Below, one piece after another: positions 33,138 to 41,308 of a stretch of DNA of 42,902 bases. The translations under genes were made by a program, and so were the position numbers. The DNA comes from an uncultured Prevotella sp. (lineage in GTDB: Bacteria > Bacteroidota > Bacteroidia > Bacteroidales > Bacteroidaceae): assembly GCA_905233555.1 (NCBI GenBank), contig CAJODF010000015.1:1-42902 (forward strand). Reading direction: 5' to 3'. The notes below the pieces were generated by a model. It was given only the letters and a program-made list of their open reading frames with translations, ran no database searches and was not told where the DNA came from. The stretch's first letter is position 1. Each line of letters begins with the position of its first letter.

Positions 33138-35477
33138 ATGAAAAAATTACTAACAATTTGCTTTTTAGCAACAACATTCGCAATGACAATGAACGCGCAA
33201 CCCAAACTGAGTGCCGACAACATCGACGAGGTGCTCAAAGCAATGACCCTCGAGGAGAAAGCCAAACTCCTCGTAGGCGGTGCCAACAACTTCTTCAGTG
33301 CCAGTGCCGTCGTGGGCGGCGAGGCTACCCTCGTGGCAGGTGCTGCAGGTACTACACCCGAGATTGCACGTCTCGGCATCCCTGCCACCGTGCTGACCGA
33401 CGGTCCTGCTGGTGTCCGTATCAACCCCACCCGCAGAGGTACTGATCAGACTTTCTATGCCACCGCCTTCCCCATCGGCTCGTGTCTCGCTTCCACATGG
33501 AACACCGAACTCGTCGGACAAGTAGGACAGGCTATCGGCAACGAGACGAAGGAATACCGCTGCGACGTGATCCTCGGACCAGGCATGAACCTGCACCGCA
33601 ACCCGCTCTGCGGACGTAACTTCGAGTATTACAGCGAAGACCCCTTCCTGACGGGTAAGATTGCCGCCGCCTATATCAACGGCGTACAGAAAGAGGATGT
33701 AGGTGTCTCTGCCAAGCACTTCGCCGTGAACTCACAGGAAACAGACCGTACCAGTGTGGATGAACGGCTCTCCCAACGGGCAGCACGCGAGATATACCTC
33801 CGTGGTTTCGAAATCGCCGTCCGCGAGAGTAACCCCTGGACCATCATGGCCTCCTATAATATTATCAACGGCACCCATGCGATGGGTAATCGCGACCTGC
33901 TCACCAGCATCCTCCGTGACGACTGGGGCTACAAGGGTATCGTGATGACCGACTGGATCGGTATCCGCCAAGGTCTCACTACTATCAGCGAGGTACAGGC
34001 CGGCAACGACCTCATGGAACCAGGTCAGCCCGCCCAGGTACAGGAGATTATCGACGGTGTGAAAAACGGCAAACTCGCCATCGCCGACGTGGATCGCAAC
34101 GTACGCCGTATGCTGGAGTACATCGTCAAGACCCCAAGTTTCCGTAAGTATCCTGCTTCCAACAAGCCCGACTTCACCGCCCATGCCGCCATCACACGCC
34201 AGAGTGCCAATGAAGGCATCGTGCTCCTGAAGAACAATGGTACACTGCCTTGGAAAAACATCAAGAGCGTCGCCCTCTTCGGCGAGAACTCATACGACTT
34301 CCTCAGTGGCGGCACAGGTTCCGGCTGCGTGCATCCCCCCTACGTGGTCGATATGCTCGAAGGTCTGAAGAATGCCGGCATCAAGTCGAGTGAGACCCTC
34401 ACCGACATCTACCGCAAATATATCGCCTATGCCCGGGTGAAGTTCCAGGCTGAGCGCCATCCCGCCAAGTGGTTCCAGACCGAGGCGATGGGTCAGCAGA
34501 AATATCCGGAAATTGGTCTGTCACCTATCGCCGTTGAGAAAGAAGTACGGGGAGCCGATGCTGCCATCATCACCATAGGCAGACAGGCCGGTGAGGGTAT
34601 CGACCGTGACATTGAGACCGAGTTCAACCTCATCCCCGAAGAGCGCCAACTCATCTTCGACGTGTGCCAGGCGTTCCACGCCGCTGGCAAGCCCGTCGTT
34701 GTCATCATCAACAGCGGCTCCGTCATCGAGACTGCCTCATGGAGCGGCTATCCCGATGCCATCCTCTGCGCCTGGCAGCCTGGTATGGAAGGCGGAAACT
34801 CAATCGCCGACCTGCTGACTGGTAAGGTGAATCCCTCCGGCAAACTCACCATGACATGGCCCATCGCTGCCACAGATCATGCCTCAACGAAGAACTTCCC
34901 CGGCGCACTCGATGACTACAGTCTCATGCAGATGCTGGGTAACGGACAACCCATCCCGGGTCATGCCTACACCAACCACGAGGAGGACATCTACGTGGGC
35001 TACCGTTTCTTCGACACCTTCAAGCGCGATGTCGCCTATCCTTTCGGCTATGGTCTCAGTTACACCACGTTCGAATACTCCAAGCCCGTCGTGAAGGCCA
35101 AGGGCCAGACGGTCAAGGTGAGCATCACCGTGAAGAACAGTGGCAGTGTCAGTGGTAAAGAGGTGGCACAGGTCTATGTTGCCGCCCCGAAGGGCCGACT
35201 GGAGAAACCCGCTCAGGAACTGAAGGCCTTCGCCAAGACTCGCGAGTTACAACCCGGCGAGAGTCAGACACTCACGATGACCATCCCCGTCCGCAATCTC
35301 GCCTCCTTCGACGAGGCTAATTCGCAGTGGCTCACCGAGGCTGGTACCTACACCTTCCGCATCGGTGCCAACAGTCGCGACATCCGCTGTACCGCCGAGG
35401 CGAAACTGGCGGAATACACGGAGCAGACATCCAACGCCCTCGCCCCGAAACAGAAACTCAATCTTCTGAAACAGTAA
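33138..35477 (+). CDS. GH3 beta-glucosidase-like enzyme, secreted
   Basis: The 779-residue enzyme has a signal peptide (about 1-20, MNAQ), the GH3 N-terminal barrel (about 30-345) with KHFAVNSQE and the nucleophile D272 in GIVMTDW, the second alpha/beta domain (about 370-620), and a fibronectin III-like C-terminal domain (about 690-760). Typical substrates are beta-glucosides or beta-xylosides in the periplasm. It might complete xyloglucan-oligosaccharide breakdown with the GH31/GH2 enzymes, but it is 16 kb away, on the other strand and not clearly co-regulated, so this is weak. The last 130 bp are antisense to an open exbD frame, and a bidirectional terminator follows the TAA TAA. Confidence 0.92.
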   Translation: MKKLLTICFLATTFAMTMNAQPKLSADNIDEVLKAMTLEEKAKLLVGGANNFFSASAVVGGEATLVAGAAGTTPEIARLGIPATVLTDGPAGVRINPTRRGTDQTFYATAFPIGSCLASTWNTELVGQVGQAIGNETKEYRCDVILGPGMNLHRNPLCGRNFEYYSEDPFLTGKIAAAYINGVQKEDVGVSAKHFAVNSQETDRTSVDERLSQRAAREIYLRGFEIAVRESNPWTIMASYNIINGTHAMGNRDLLTSILRDDWGYKGIVMTDWIGIRQGLTTISEVQAGNDLMEPGQPAQVQEIIDGVKNGKLAIADVDRNVRRMLEYIVKTPSFRKYPASNKPDFTAHAAITRQSANEGIVLLKNNGTLPWKNIKSVALFGENSYDFLSGGTGSGCVHPPYVVDMLEGLKNAGIKSSETLTDIYRKYIAYARVKFQAERHPAKWFQTEAMGQQKYPEIGLSPIAVEKEVRGADAAIITIGRQAGEGIDRDIETEFNLIPEERQLIFDVCQAFHAAGKPVVVIINSGSVIETASWSGYPDAILCAWQPGMEGGNSIADLLTGKVNPSGKLTMTWPIAATDHASTKNFPGALDDYSLMQMLGNGQPIPGHAYTNHEEDIYVGYRFFDTFKRDVAYPFGYGLSYTTFEYSKPVVKAKGQTVKVSITVKNSGSVSGKEVAQVYVAAPKGRLEKPAQELKAFAKTRELQPGESQTLTMTIPVRNLASFDEANSQWLTEAGTYTFRIGANSRDIRCTAEAKLAEYTEQTSNALAPKQKLNLLKQ

Positions 35478-35941
35478 TAAACAAAAAATCCCGCCGATCG
35501 GCGGGGTTTTTTTATTCTGCCGGAATAGTTGACTTTCAGGGCGAAGGCTTTCTGTAGTTCGTGTTTAACATCACCAATGACGCCCATCGGTGTCTTCTTG
35601 TCGGCCTTGATGCTGACGGTGAGGCGCTCCTGATGCTCTTCGGAGAGACCCTTGCGCACCTCGTTGATATAAGGAACAATGCCCTCAACGGCCACATGCC
35701 GATTATCAATTTGAATACCTTCCGGTGAGATGTAGAGATTCACGACGGCAGCCTTCTGCTCCATCTTACGCACCTCCGAGCCTGCCGGCACTTCATAGTG
35801 CACCTGCAGGTTGTCGTCGCGCATGTGAGTGACGAGCATGAAGAAAAATAGTACCGTGAAAATCAAGTCTGGCATTGAGGCGAGGTTCAATCCGGGCATC
35901 GTGCGACGGGAACGCATGAACTTGCTCTGCATCTTTCTCAT
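35348..35941 (-). CDS. exbD: ExbD-type biopolymer transport protein with an open frame through the terminator
   Basis: The ExbD part is residues 1-142: a short cytoplasmic start, one membrane helix (about 22-39) with the conserved D25, and the periplasmic domain ending near FALKVNYS. ExbD proteins normally stop here. Instead the frame has no stop, passes through the terminator palindrome (giving KKPRRSAGFF) and continues antisense to the last 130 bp of the GH3 gene, adding 55 unusual residues. With ExbB it uses proton flow to energise TonB. It is the last gene of the exb cluster, 4 bp overlapping the upstream exbD. If transcription stops at the hairpin, the message has no stop codon. Confidence 0.82.
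   Translation of the reverse strand: MRKMQSKFMRSRRTMPGLNLASMPDLIFTVLFFFMLVTHMRDDNLQVHYEVPAGSEVRKMEQKAAVVNLYISPEGIQIDNRHVAVEGIVPYINEVRKGLSEEHQERLTVSIKADKKTPMGVIGDVKHELQKAFALKVNYSGRIKKPRRSAGFFVYYCFRRLSFCFGARALDVCSVYSASFASAVQRMSRLLAPMRKV
35484..35511. terminator. Bidirectional terminator between GH3 and exbD
   Basis: The perfect palindrome CCCGCCGATCGGCGGG (35490-35505) is flanked by A-run and T-run on the two sides, so it works both ways. It lies 12 bp after the GH3 stop codon, but within the still-open frame of the leftward exbD gene. Confidence 0.9.
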
Positions 35942-36462
35942 GGCTCACCTCCTTTCTCCTTGGGCGGTGCCTCACTGATGCGCTGAGGGTAATAGTGGTC
36001 GATATCCTCGCGCTCCTCGGCAGTCAACTTAGCGTAGGGCTTGCCGCAGACGGCACGGGCCCGTTGGTCACGCAGGGTGGCGTATGCCCGCACCACAGCA
36101 TTCTGCACATGGAAATAGGTCTCATAAGTGGTGGCGCGGTCGGTCTCGATACTGACAACATGTTCCATACGGTCCTGCTCCACACGCTGCACCAGTTGTT
36201 CGGTGAGTTGACGTGGCGTCATCAGGGTACCGTCGAGCGAGAGTTGGTCCTGTGCATCGAGGCGGATCGTCATCACGTGGTCCTGCTTGATGTCCATTGG
36301 CTGCTGCTTCTCGTCGGGCAGGGGCGGCAACTGGCGCATGAGTCCCTTGTCCGTGTCCATCGACGATGTCACGAGGAAGAAAATCAACAGCATGAACGAG
36401 ATATCTGCCGTCGATGAAGTATTCAGTTCCGGAACCGGCTCACGATGACGCCTGCCAAACAT
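35938..36462 (-). CDS. exbD: ExbD-type biopolymer transport protein
   Basis: The 174-residue protein has an N-terminal cytoplasmic stub, one membrane helix (about 18-35) with the essential aspartate as D20 (STADISFMLLIFFLVT), and a periplasmic domain. It is the first of two ExbD paralogues, as is common in Bacteroidetes. With ExbB it forms the inner-membrane proton channel for TonB-dependent uptake. It overlaps the neighbouring membrane-protein gene by 40 bp and the second exbD by 4 bp, so the cluster is tightly coupled. Confidence 0.9.
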   Translation of the reverse strand: MFGRRHREPVPELNTSSTADISFMLLIFFLVTSSMDTDKGLMRQLPPLPDEKQQPMDIKQDHVMTIRLDAQDQLSLDGTLMTPRQLTEQLVQRVEQDRMEHVVSIETDRATTYETYFHVQNAVVRAYATLRDQRARAVCGKPYAKLTAEEREDIDHYYPQRISEAPPKEKGGEP

Positions 36463-36779
36463 CCTATAATGAGTATGATTGAGGTATAGATAAACATATC
36501 GACGGTCTTCAGCCAGAAGTGACTGGCGAAGAGCATACCGTTGGTAGTCAGGGGATCAGTAGAGCCAAGGAGCCAGGTGACGACGAGACAGGCCACAAAA
36601 CAAAAGGCGGTCGTCCAGGCGATGCGCGTCTGCGGCACACCGTTGATGACCTCATCATCCTTCGTCCGCATGCGCAAGGTCTTCACCACCGACAGCAGCG
36701 TCACCACGATGGCAACAGCCACTGCGATATACATCAGCCAGAGCATGATGTCGGCGATAAAAGGCGAGACAAGTGACAT
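36423..36779 (-). CDS. Small membrane protein of the exb cluster, function unknown
   Basis: This 118-residue protein has three hydrophobic segments (about 8-27, 52-70 and 92-112). I do not recognise a named family. It lies between exbB (3 bp upstream) and the first exbD (40-bp overlap), an arrangement often seen in Bacteroidetes Exb clusters, so an accessory role in the proton channel is plausible but unproven. Confidence 0.75.
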   Translation of the reverse strand: MSLVSPFIADIMLWLMYIAVAVAIVVTLLSVVKTLRMRTKDDEVINGVPQTRIAWTTAFCFVACLVVTWLLGSTDPLTTNGMLFASHFWLKTVDMFIYTSIILIIGCLAGVIVSRFRN

Positions 36780-36782
36780 GGC

Positions 36783-37613
36783 TTATTCTTGGTGCTTGTA
36801 TTGTTCAATGGCATCGAGGAGGTCGATGGCACTCTCCTCCATATCGCCCGTGAGTTTCTCAATCTTCGAGAGGATATAACTATAGAACAGTTGCAGGATA
36901 AGGGCCACCACAATACCGAAAATGGTGGTAATCAGCGCCACCTTCATGCCCGAAGCCACAATCTTCGGACTAATGTCACCCTCGATCTGTATATTGTCGA
37001 AGGCCATCACCATACCGATGACGGTACCGAGGAATCCGAGAGACGGTGCCATCGCGATGAAGAGTTTGATCCACGAGCAACCCTTCTCCAAATTGGCAGC
37101 TTGCAGACCGCCGTAGTTGGTTATGGCACGCTCGATGGCATCCATCGGCTGCTTGATATGCAGCAGACCGTGGTAGCAGACACTCGCCACGGGGCCACGC
37201 GTCTTCCTGCAGAGTTCCTTCGCACCCTCCACATCCTTAGCCGACAGTTTCCCACGGATGTCCTCCATCAGTTTCTTGGCCTTGATCTCCGACATCATCA
37301 GGTAGAGGATGCGCTCAATACAAAATGCCAGTCCGAGAACGAGGGCCAGGGCCACCAACGACATGAAGCCCGCATTACCATCGACGAACTTCCGCTTCAA
37401 CTGTTTGTGGAACCCGCCCTGTTCGTTGGGATCCTCACCGGCACCCAAGAGCGCCTCGTCATCGACGGTCACTGTCATTGTGGAATCCTGGGCGGTAGAG
37501 TCGGGCGTAGCGACAACGGTCGTATCCTGAACAACGGGTCCGGACTGTGCGTTTACAGGGAGCCCCACCATCAGGAGGCCTGCAACAAGTAGAATGATCA
37601 AACGATTCTTCAT
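36783..37613 (-). CDS. exbB: MotA/TolQ/ExbB proton channel family protein
   Basis: The 276-residue protein has a cleavable-looking signal peptide (ending PVNAQ), a Thr/Asp-rich extracytoplasmic part (about 24-80), then three ExbB-type membrane helices (about 83-105, 182-205, 224-247) with the conserved APSLGFLGTVIGM segment. The extra N-terminal region is typical for Bacteroidetes. ExbB pentamers with ExbD dimers drive TonB. The gene starts 11 bp after the terminator-like hairpin of tRNA-Ser, with no promoter element seen in between. Confidence 0.92.
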   Translation of the reverse strand: MKNRLIILLVAGLLMVGLPVNAQSGPVVQDTTVVATPDSTAQDSTMTVTVDDEALLGAGEDPNEQGGFHKQLKRKFVDGNAGFMSLVALALVLGLAFCIERILYLMMSEIKAKKLMEDIRGKLSAKDVEGAKELCRKTRGPVASVCYHGLLHIKQPMDAIERAITNYGGLQAANLEKGCSWIKLFIAMAPSLGFLGTVIGMVMAFDNIQIEGDISPKIVASGMKVALITTIFGIVVALILQLFYSYILSKIEKLTGDMEESAIDLLDAIEQYKHQE

Positions 37614-37623
37614 AACCTATATT

Positions 37624-37648
37624 AAAAAAGGACTGCTTATCGCAGTCC
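37624..37648 (-). terminator. Intrinsic terminator or attenuator after tRNA-Ser
   Basis: On the minus strand the 7-bp stem GGACTGC/GCAGTCC (37642-37648 with 37630-37636, loop GATAA) is followed by a T-run (complement of 37624-37629). It lies 12 nt after the tRNA and directly before exbB. Confidence 0.85.
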
Positions 37649-37660
37649 CACATTATTTCG

Positions 37661-37748
37661 CGGAGAGAACAGGATTCGAACCTGCGAGCCAGTTTTGCCG
37701 GCTACACGCTTTCCAGGCGTGCCTCTTCAACCACTCGAGCACCTCTCC
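37661..37748 (-). tRNA. tRNA-Ser (anticodon GGA)
   Basis: An 88-nt type II tRNA reads from 37748 to 37661 on the minus strand. The acceptor stem GGAGAGG pairs with TCTCTCC. The anticodon stem CACGC/GCGTG encloses CTGGAAA, giving anticodon GGA. A long variable arm and the T loop TTCGAAT are clear. No CCA is encoded. It sits between tatD and exbB. Confidence 0.95.
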
Positions 37749-37763
37749 CTGCGTGTTATTTTC

Positions 37764-37791
37764 TTTGAAATTTGAAGTTTGAAGTTTGAAG
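37764..37791 (+). repeat. Heptamer repeat (TTTGAAR)4 upstream of tRNA-Ser
   Basis: Four 7-bp units (TTTGAAA, then TTTGAAG three times) lie between the tatD stop and the tRNA. The period matches the CACTTNT tracts but the sequence differs. Confidence 0.8.
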
Positions 37792-37813
37792 TTTATGATT
37801 TGTTTACGGATAT

Positions 37814-38608
37814 TTAACAAAAGAAAACCCTCTTGACTGTATCGGTAGTCGTGCAGGCCACTTCCTCCTCGCTGACACCATAGGCCTCAGCCAGACGACA
37901 GAGCACCTGAAGCACGAAGGCGGGCTCGTTGCGCTGACCGCGATAGGGCACAGGCGCCATATAGGGAGCATCGGTCTCCAGCACGATACGGTCCAACGGC
38001 ACCGTCGCCGGCAGCACCTCCGGCAGATGCGACTTCTTGAAAGTGGAAACACCCCCGATACCGAGCACAAAGCCATCGAACTGTAGCAGTTCACGGGCCT
38101 CCTGTTCGTTGCCCGTAAAGCAGTGGAACACCCCACCGGGAAGGTCATGCGCGTACTTTTTCAATATACTTACCATCTCGTTCTGCGCCTTGCGGCAGTG
38201 GATCATCAGCGGCAGACGGGTCTCCACGCTCCACCGTACCTGCTCCTCGAAGGCAAGGAGTTGCTCCTGTTCGAACTCACGACTCCAATAGAAGTCGAGC
38301 CCCACCTCACCGATGGCGATGGGCCGGGGAAGTCGGGGATTACAAATCCCAGACAACAATGCTTTTATCTCCGTCAGTTGTACCTGCCAGTCGGCGCGGA
38401 CTTCTTCTGGATGGAGCCCCAGCATCGGATGGCAATAGCCGGGATATTGGGCACAGGTGTCAAGAACGGTCTGACACGACTTCACATCGATGGCAGGCAG
38501 GAAGATGGCACTCACCCCCGCCGCCTTGGCACGGGCAACCACCTCTTCGCGGTCTTCCGCAAACTCCTCGCCATCCAGATGGCAGTGTGTATCGATATAC
38601 TGTATCAT
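37814..38608 (-). CDS. tatD: TatD family metal-dependent hydrolase
   Basis: The 264-residue cytoplasmic protein has the TatD metal site: DTHCHLD at the start (H8, H10), the glutamate in AIGEVGLDFYW, the histidine in LPLMIHCRKA, the one in GGVFHCFTG and the aspartate in LETDAPYMAP. TatD proteins are DNases linked to DNA repair and quality control. The start ATG overlaps the tonB stop by 4 bp, so the pair forms an operon. Confidence 0.94.
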   Translation of the reverse strand: MIQYIDTHCHLDGEEFAEDREEVVARAKAAGVSAIFLPAIDVKSCQTVLDTCAQYPGYCHPMLGLHPEEVRADWQVQLTEIKALLSGICNPRLPRPIAIGEVGLDFYWSREFEQEQLLAFEEQVRWSVETRLPLMIHCRKAQNEMVSILKKYAHDLPGGVFHCFTGNEQEARELLQFDGFVLGIGGVSTFKKSHLPEVLPATVPLDRIVLETDAPYMAPVPYRGQRNEPAFVLQVLCRLAEAYGVSEEEVACTTTDTVKRVFFC

Positions 38609-39267
38609 AACTTAAAGACTATCGGGATGCAGACCTTCGTCCGACAGGGCTTGGCATCCATCACACCCGGTTGCCACTTCGGCATCATCCGAAGCACACG
38701 CAGTGCCTCACGGTCACACTCCGCAGAGAGTTTCTCCACCACCTGGATATCCGACACCGAGCCGTCCCGGTTCACGATAAACTGCGCCACCACCCTGCCC
38801 TGCACCTTGCGCTGCTGGGCCACAGCGGGATATTTCAGATTCTTCGTCAACCACTTCATAAACTCGACGGCTCCCCCAGGAAACTGCGGCAAATCCTCCA
38901 CCACACGGAAGTCCAACGGCTCATCATACATATCCACCGCCTCCGGCAGTTCCTCTTTCTCCTCTACCTTGGGATCTTCTTCCTTAGGGGCGACAGGCTC
39001 CAGCACCTCTGGTGCAATCTCCACATCCTCCTCCACGAGGTTCAGTTCCTGCGAGGGTGGCATCTTCTCCTGCGGCTCCTGCGGAATCATCATCGGCACC
39101 TCGTCATCCTCACGGTGCAGGGGCGACAGTTCCATCTCCGCCTCCAGATCGTCGGCAGCCGTATCGAAGAATGACCACCCCGTGCCGTCGGTGTTCCACT
39201 CCAGGGCCACCAGACAGAGTGCGAGGACGAAAATCAGTCCCAAGAGGTATCTTGTCGTCGGATTCAT
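38605..39267 (-). CDS. tonB: Energy transducer TonB
   Basis: The 220-residue protein has one N-terminal membrane helix (about 8-23), a Glu/Pro-rich periplasmic linker (about 45-115) and the C-terminal TonB domain starting at PQFPGGAVEFMKWLTKNLKYP. It transfers energy from ExbB/ExbD to outer-membrane TonB-dependent (SusC-type) transporters. It is separated from exbB by tatD and tRNA-Ser, all on the same strand. A -7 element lies upstream at 39309-39316. Confidence 0.93.
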   Translation of the reverse strand: MNPTTRYLLGLIFVLALCLVALEWNTDGTGWSFFDTAADDLEAEMELSPLHREDDEVPMMIPQEPQEKMPPSQELNLVEEDVEIAPEVLEPVAPKEEDPKVEEKEELPEAVDMYDEPLDFRVVEDLPQFPGGAVEFMKWLTKNLKYPAVAQQRKVQGRVVAQFIVNRDGSVSDIQVVEKLSAECDREALRVLRMMPKWQPGVMDAKPCRTKVCIPIVFKL

Positions 39268-39308
39268 AATAAAACCGCGTTTCTTCCGTTATATAATCGA
39301 ATCAGGTG

Positions 39309-39316
39309 CAAAGGTA
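39309..39316 (-). promoter_or_regulatory. -7 element for tonB-tatD
   Basis: TACCTTTG on the minus strand fits TAnnTTTG, 42 bp before the tonB ATG. The AT-rich heptamer repeat occupies the -33 region and separates it from the divergent porQ promoter. Confidence 0.5.
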
Positions 39317-39322
39317 ATAAAT

Positions 39323-39350
39323 AATTCATAATTCATAATTCACAATTCAC
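39323..39350 (+). repeat. Heptamer repeat (AATTCAY)4 between the tonB and porQ promoters
   Basis: Four 7-bp units, AATTCAT twice and AATTCAC twice, lie between the two divergent -7 elements and replace clear -33 sequences on both sides. Confidence 0.85.
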
Positions 39351-39360
39351 AATTATTTTG

Positions 39361-39368
39361 TAACTTTG
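39361..39368 (+). promoter_or_regulatory. -7 element for porQ-cmk
   Basis: TAACTTTG fits TAnnTTTG and lies 28 bp before the ATG at 39397. A clear TTTG is not seen 20 bp upstream. Confidence 0.5.
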
Positions 39369-39396
39369 CAGCGAATTTAGAAAAGAAGTGAAGCAA

Positions 39397-40377
39397 ATGG
39401 GCAAAAAACAGAGACTAAACAGTGTGTGGTGGCAGCGAATCCTGCTACTACTTATCACTTCTCACTTTTCACTTCTCACTTCGCTGGCTCAGGAATCTGA
39501 GACAGCGTACAACTTCCTCCGTCTGCCGGTGAGTGCCCATGCGGCAGCATTAGGCGGCGAGAACATTTCCCTCAACGAGGACGATGCCACGCTCATCTTC
39601 CACAACCCCGCCTTGCTGAACTTCGTAACTGACAAGACCATCAACCTCAACTACACGACCTATATGGAAGGGTCGAAAGTAGCCAGTGCTGCCTTCGTGA
39701 AAGGCATCGGTGAGAGAGCCTCGTGGGGTGTGACCGCCCAGTACTTAGACTACGGGAAAATGAAGCAGACCACCTACGACAATATTGAGATCGGCGAGTT
39801 CTCCGCCAAGGATATCTGCATCGGGGGCTCGTTTGCCTATGCCCTCACCGAAAAGATCTCAGGCGGTATCACAGCGAAGTTCATCACTTCCAGCATCGCC
39901 GACTATCACTCGATGGCAGTAGGTGTGGATTTAGGCCTGAACTATACCGACTCCATCGGCGACCTGAGCATTGCCATCGCCGCCAAGAACCTCGGTGGAC
40001 AGGTGAAGGCCTACGACGAGGAGTTCGAGAAGATCCCCTTCGACCTTCAGGTAGGTGTCACCAAGCGCCTCACCAACTCCCCCTTCCGTTTCTCCGCCAC
40101 CCTCTCCCGCCTGCACGACTGGGATCAGGGCTTTATCAAGCACCTCGCCGTAGGTGCCGACGTGCTGTTGTCAGAGACCATCTACCTGGCAGCGGGCTAT
40201 AATTTCCGCCGTGCCCACGAGATGAAGATCACCGATGGCGACGGTTCGAGCAACCACGGTGCAGGCCTCTCCCTCGGTGCCGGCATCTCCCTGCAACGGT
40301 TCAAACTACACATCGGCTATGGCAAATACCACGTATCGGCCTACAGCCTGTTGTTCAACGCATCATATAGTTTATGA
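39397..40377 (+). CDS. porQ: Type IX secretion system protein PorQ
   Basis: The 326-residue protein has a signal peptide (ending TSLAQ) followed by a beta-barrel of the PorV/PorQ family, with the characteristic start [20 protein letters not shown] and NPALL. PorQ is an outer-membrane part of the Bacteroidetes type IX secretion attachment complex. A GTG at 39388 is an alternative start three codons upstream. The signal-peptide core ([11 protein letters not shown]) is encoded by heptamer repeats at 39451-39478. The stop overlaps the cmk ATG by 4 bp. Confidence 0.88.
   Translation: MGKKQRLNSVWWQRILLLLITSHFSLLTSLAQESETAYNFLRLPVSAHAAALGGENISLNEDDATLIFHNPALLNFVTDKTINLNYTTYMEGSKVASAAFVKGIGERASWGVTAQYLDYGKMKQTTYDNIEIGEFSAKDICIGGSFAYALTEKISGGITAKFITSSIADYHSMAVGVDLGLNYTDSIGDLSIAIAAKNLGGQVKAYDEEFEKIPFDLQVGVTKRLTNSPFRFSATLSRLHDWDQGFIKHLAVGADVLLSETIYLAAGYNFRRAHEMKITDGDGSSNHGAGLSLGAGISLQRFKLHIGYGKYHVSAYSLLFNASYSL
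39451..39478 (+). repeat. Heptamer repeat (CTTNTCA)4 inside the porQ signal peptide
   Basis: Units CTTATCA, CTTCTCA, CTTTTCA and CTTCTCA follow without gaps and encode the hydrophobic core. Confidence 0.85.
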
Positions 40378-41066
40378 AAAAGATTACCATAGCCATCGAC
40401 GGCCACAGTTCGTGCGGAAAGAGCACGATGGCCAAGGATCTGGCCCGCGAAATCGGCTACGTCTATGTCGATACCGGTGCCATGTACCGTAGCGTCACCC
40501 TCTATGCCCTGCGCAAGGGTCTCTTCGAGGATGACGGCAGCGTGAAGACGGAGGCACTCGAACGGGAGATGCCCAACATCCACATCACCTTCCAGTTCAA
40601 TCCTGAGACAGGCCGTCCCGACACCTATCTCAATGGAGAGTATGTGGAGAAGGAGATACGCTCCTTGGAGGTGAGCAGTCACGTCAGTCCCATTGCCGCC
40701 ATCGGCTTCGTGCGCCGTGCCCTTGTGGCCCAGCAGCAACAGATGGGCAAGGACAAGGGTGTCGTCATGGACGGACGCGACATCGGCACCGTGGTCTTCC
40801 CCGATGCCGAACTGAAGGTCTTTGTCACCGCCTCTGCCAAGGTCCGTGCGCAGCGCCGCTACGACGAACTGAAGGCCAAGGGCATGCCCGCCGACTTCGA
40901 TGACATCCTGAAGAATGTCGAGGAGCGCGACTATATCGACTCCCACCGCGAGGAGTCACCCCTGCGCCAGGCGGAAGATGCCATCCTCCTCGACAATTCC
41001 GAGATGACCATCCCGGAACAGAAGGCCTGGCTATTGGAACAGTACAATAGAATCGTTTCAGCATAG
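40374..41066 (+). CDS. cmk: Cytidylate kinase
   Basis: The 230-residue enzyme begins with the P-loop [14 protein letters not shown] (G10-K16) and [15 protein letters not shown], has the CMP-binding [13 protein letters not shown] and the lid region [15 protein letters not shown]. It phosphorylates CMP and dCMP. The start overlaps the porQ stop (ATGA), so the two genes are translationally coupled. Length and motifs are normal. Confidence 0.96.
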   Translation: MKKITIAIDGHSSCGKSTMAKDLAREIGYVYVDTGAMYRSVTLYALRKGLFEDDGSVKTEALEREMPNIHITFQFNPETGRPDTYLNGEYVEKEIRSLEVSSHVSPIAAIGFVRRALVAQQQQMGKDKGVVMDGRDIGTVVFPDAELKVFVTASAKVRAQRRYDELKAKGMPADFDDILKNVEERDYIDSHREESPLRQAEDAILLDNSEMTIPEQKAWLLEQYNRIVSA

Positions 41067-41092
41067 AAACGTACAGGTATCGTGGCAAATAT

Positions 41093-41149
41093 TAGTACTG
41101 TCGTAACGATGCAATAGTACTGTCGTAATTTTCGTTAGTACTGTCGTAA
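41093..41149 (+). repeat. Three copies of TAGTACTGTCGTAA at 21-22 bp spacing
   Basis: Exact 14-bp copies start at 41093, 41115 and 41136, just after cmk. The spacing of two helical turns puts them on the same face of DNA, as for a binding-site cluster. Confidence 0.9.
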
Positions 41150-41167
41150 AAAAATCCATTCTTCTCA

Positions 41168-41308
41168 CGCGCGTGCGCGTATACTTGTCATATCCACTTT
41201 TTATCCTGCCTATCCCGCCTATCCCACACCTAAAGTAAAAATTCTTACGTGTGGGATAGGCGGGATGAGCGGGTTGTTTTTCGCTTTCCTAATACGCACG
41301 CGCGCGTA
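41168..41308. repeat. Hairpin with 18-bp perfect stem flanked by alternating CG tracts
   Basis: The 41067-41288 gap has no gene. An 18-bp perfect inverted repeat pairs 41212-41229 with 41249-41266 (19-nt loop). It lies between two alternating purine-pyrimidine tracts (about 41168-41182 and 41291-41308, ACGCGCGTGCGCGTAT-like). TTGTTTTT after the right arm suggests it may act as a terminator for cmk, but the spacing is poor. Confidence 0.75.

Noticed and set aside
33138..35477. GH3 as part of the xyloglucan locus
   Set aside because: It is 16 kb away, in another direction and another operon. Functional cooperation is possible but the sequence does not show it.
35327..35557. A small plus-strand frame across the GH3 end and terminator
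   Set aside because: It runs out of frame with GH3; its RRSAGFF segment is simply the palindrome read on the other strand.
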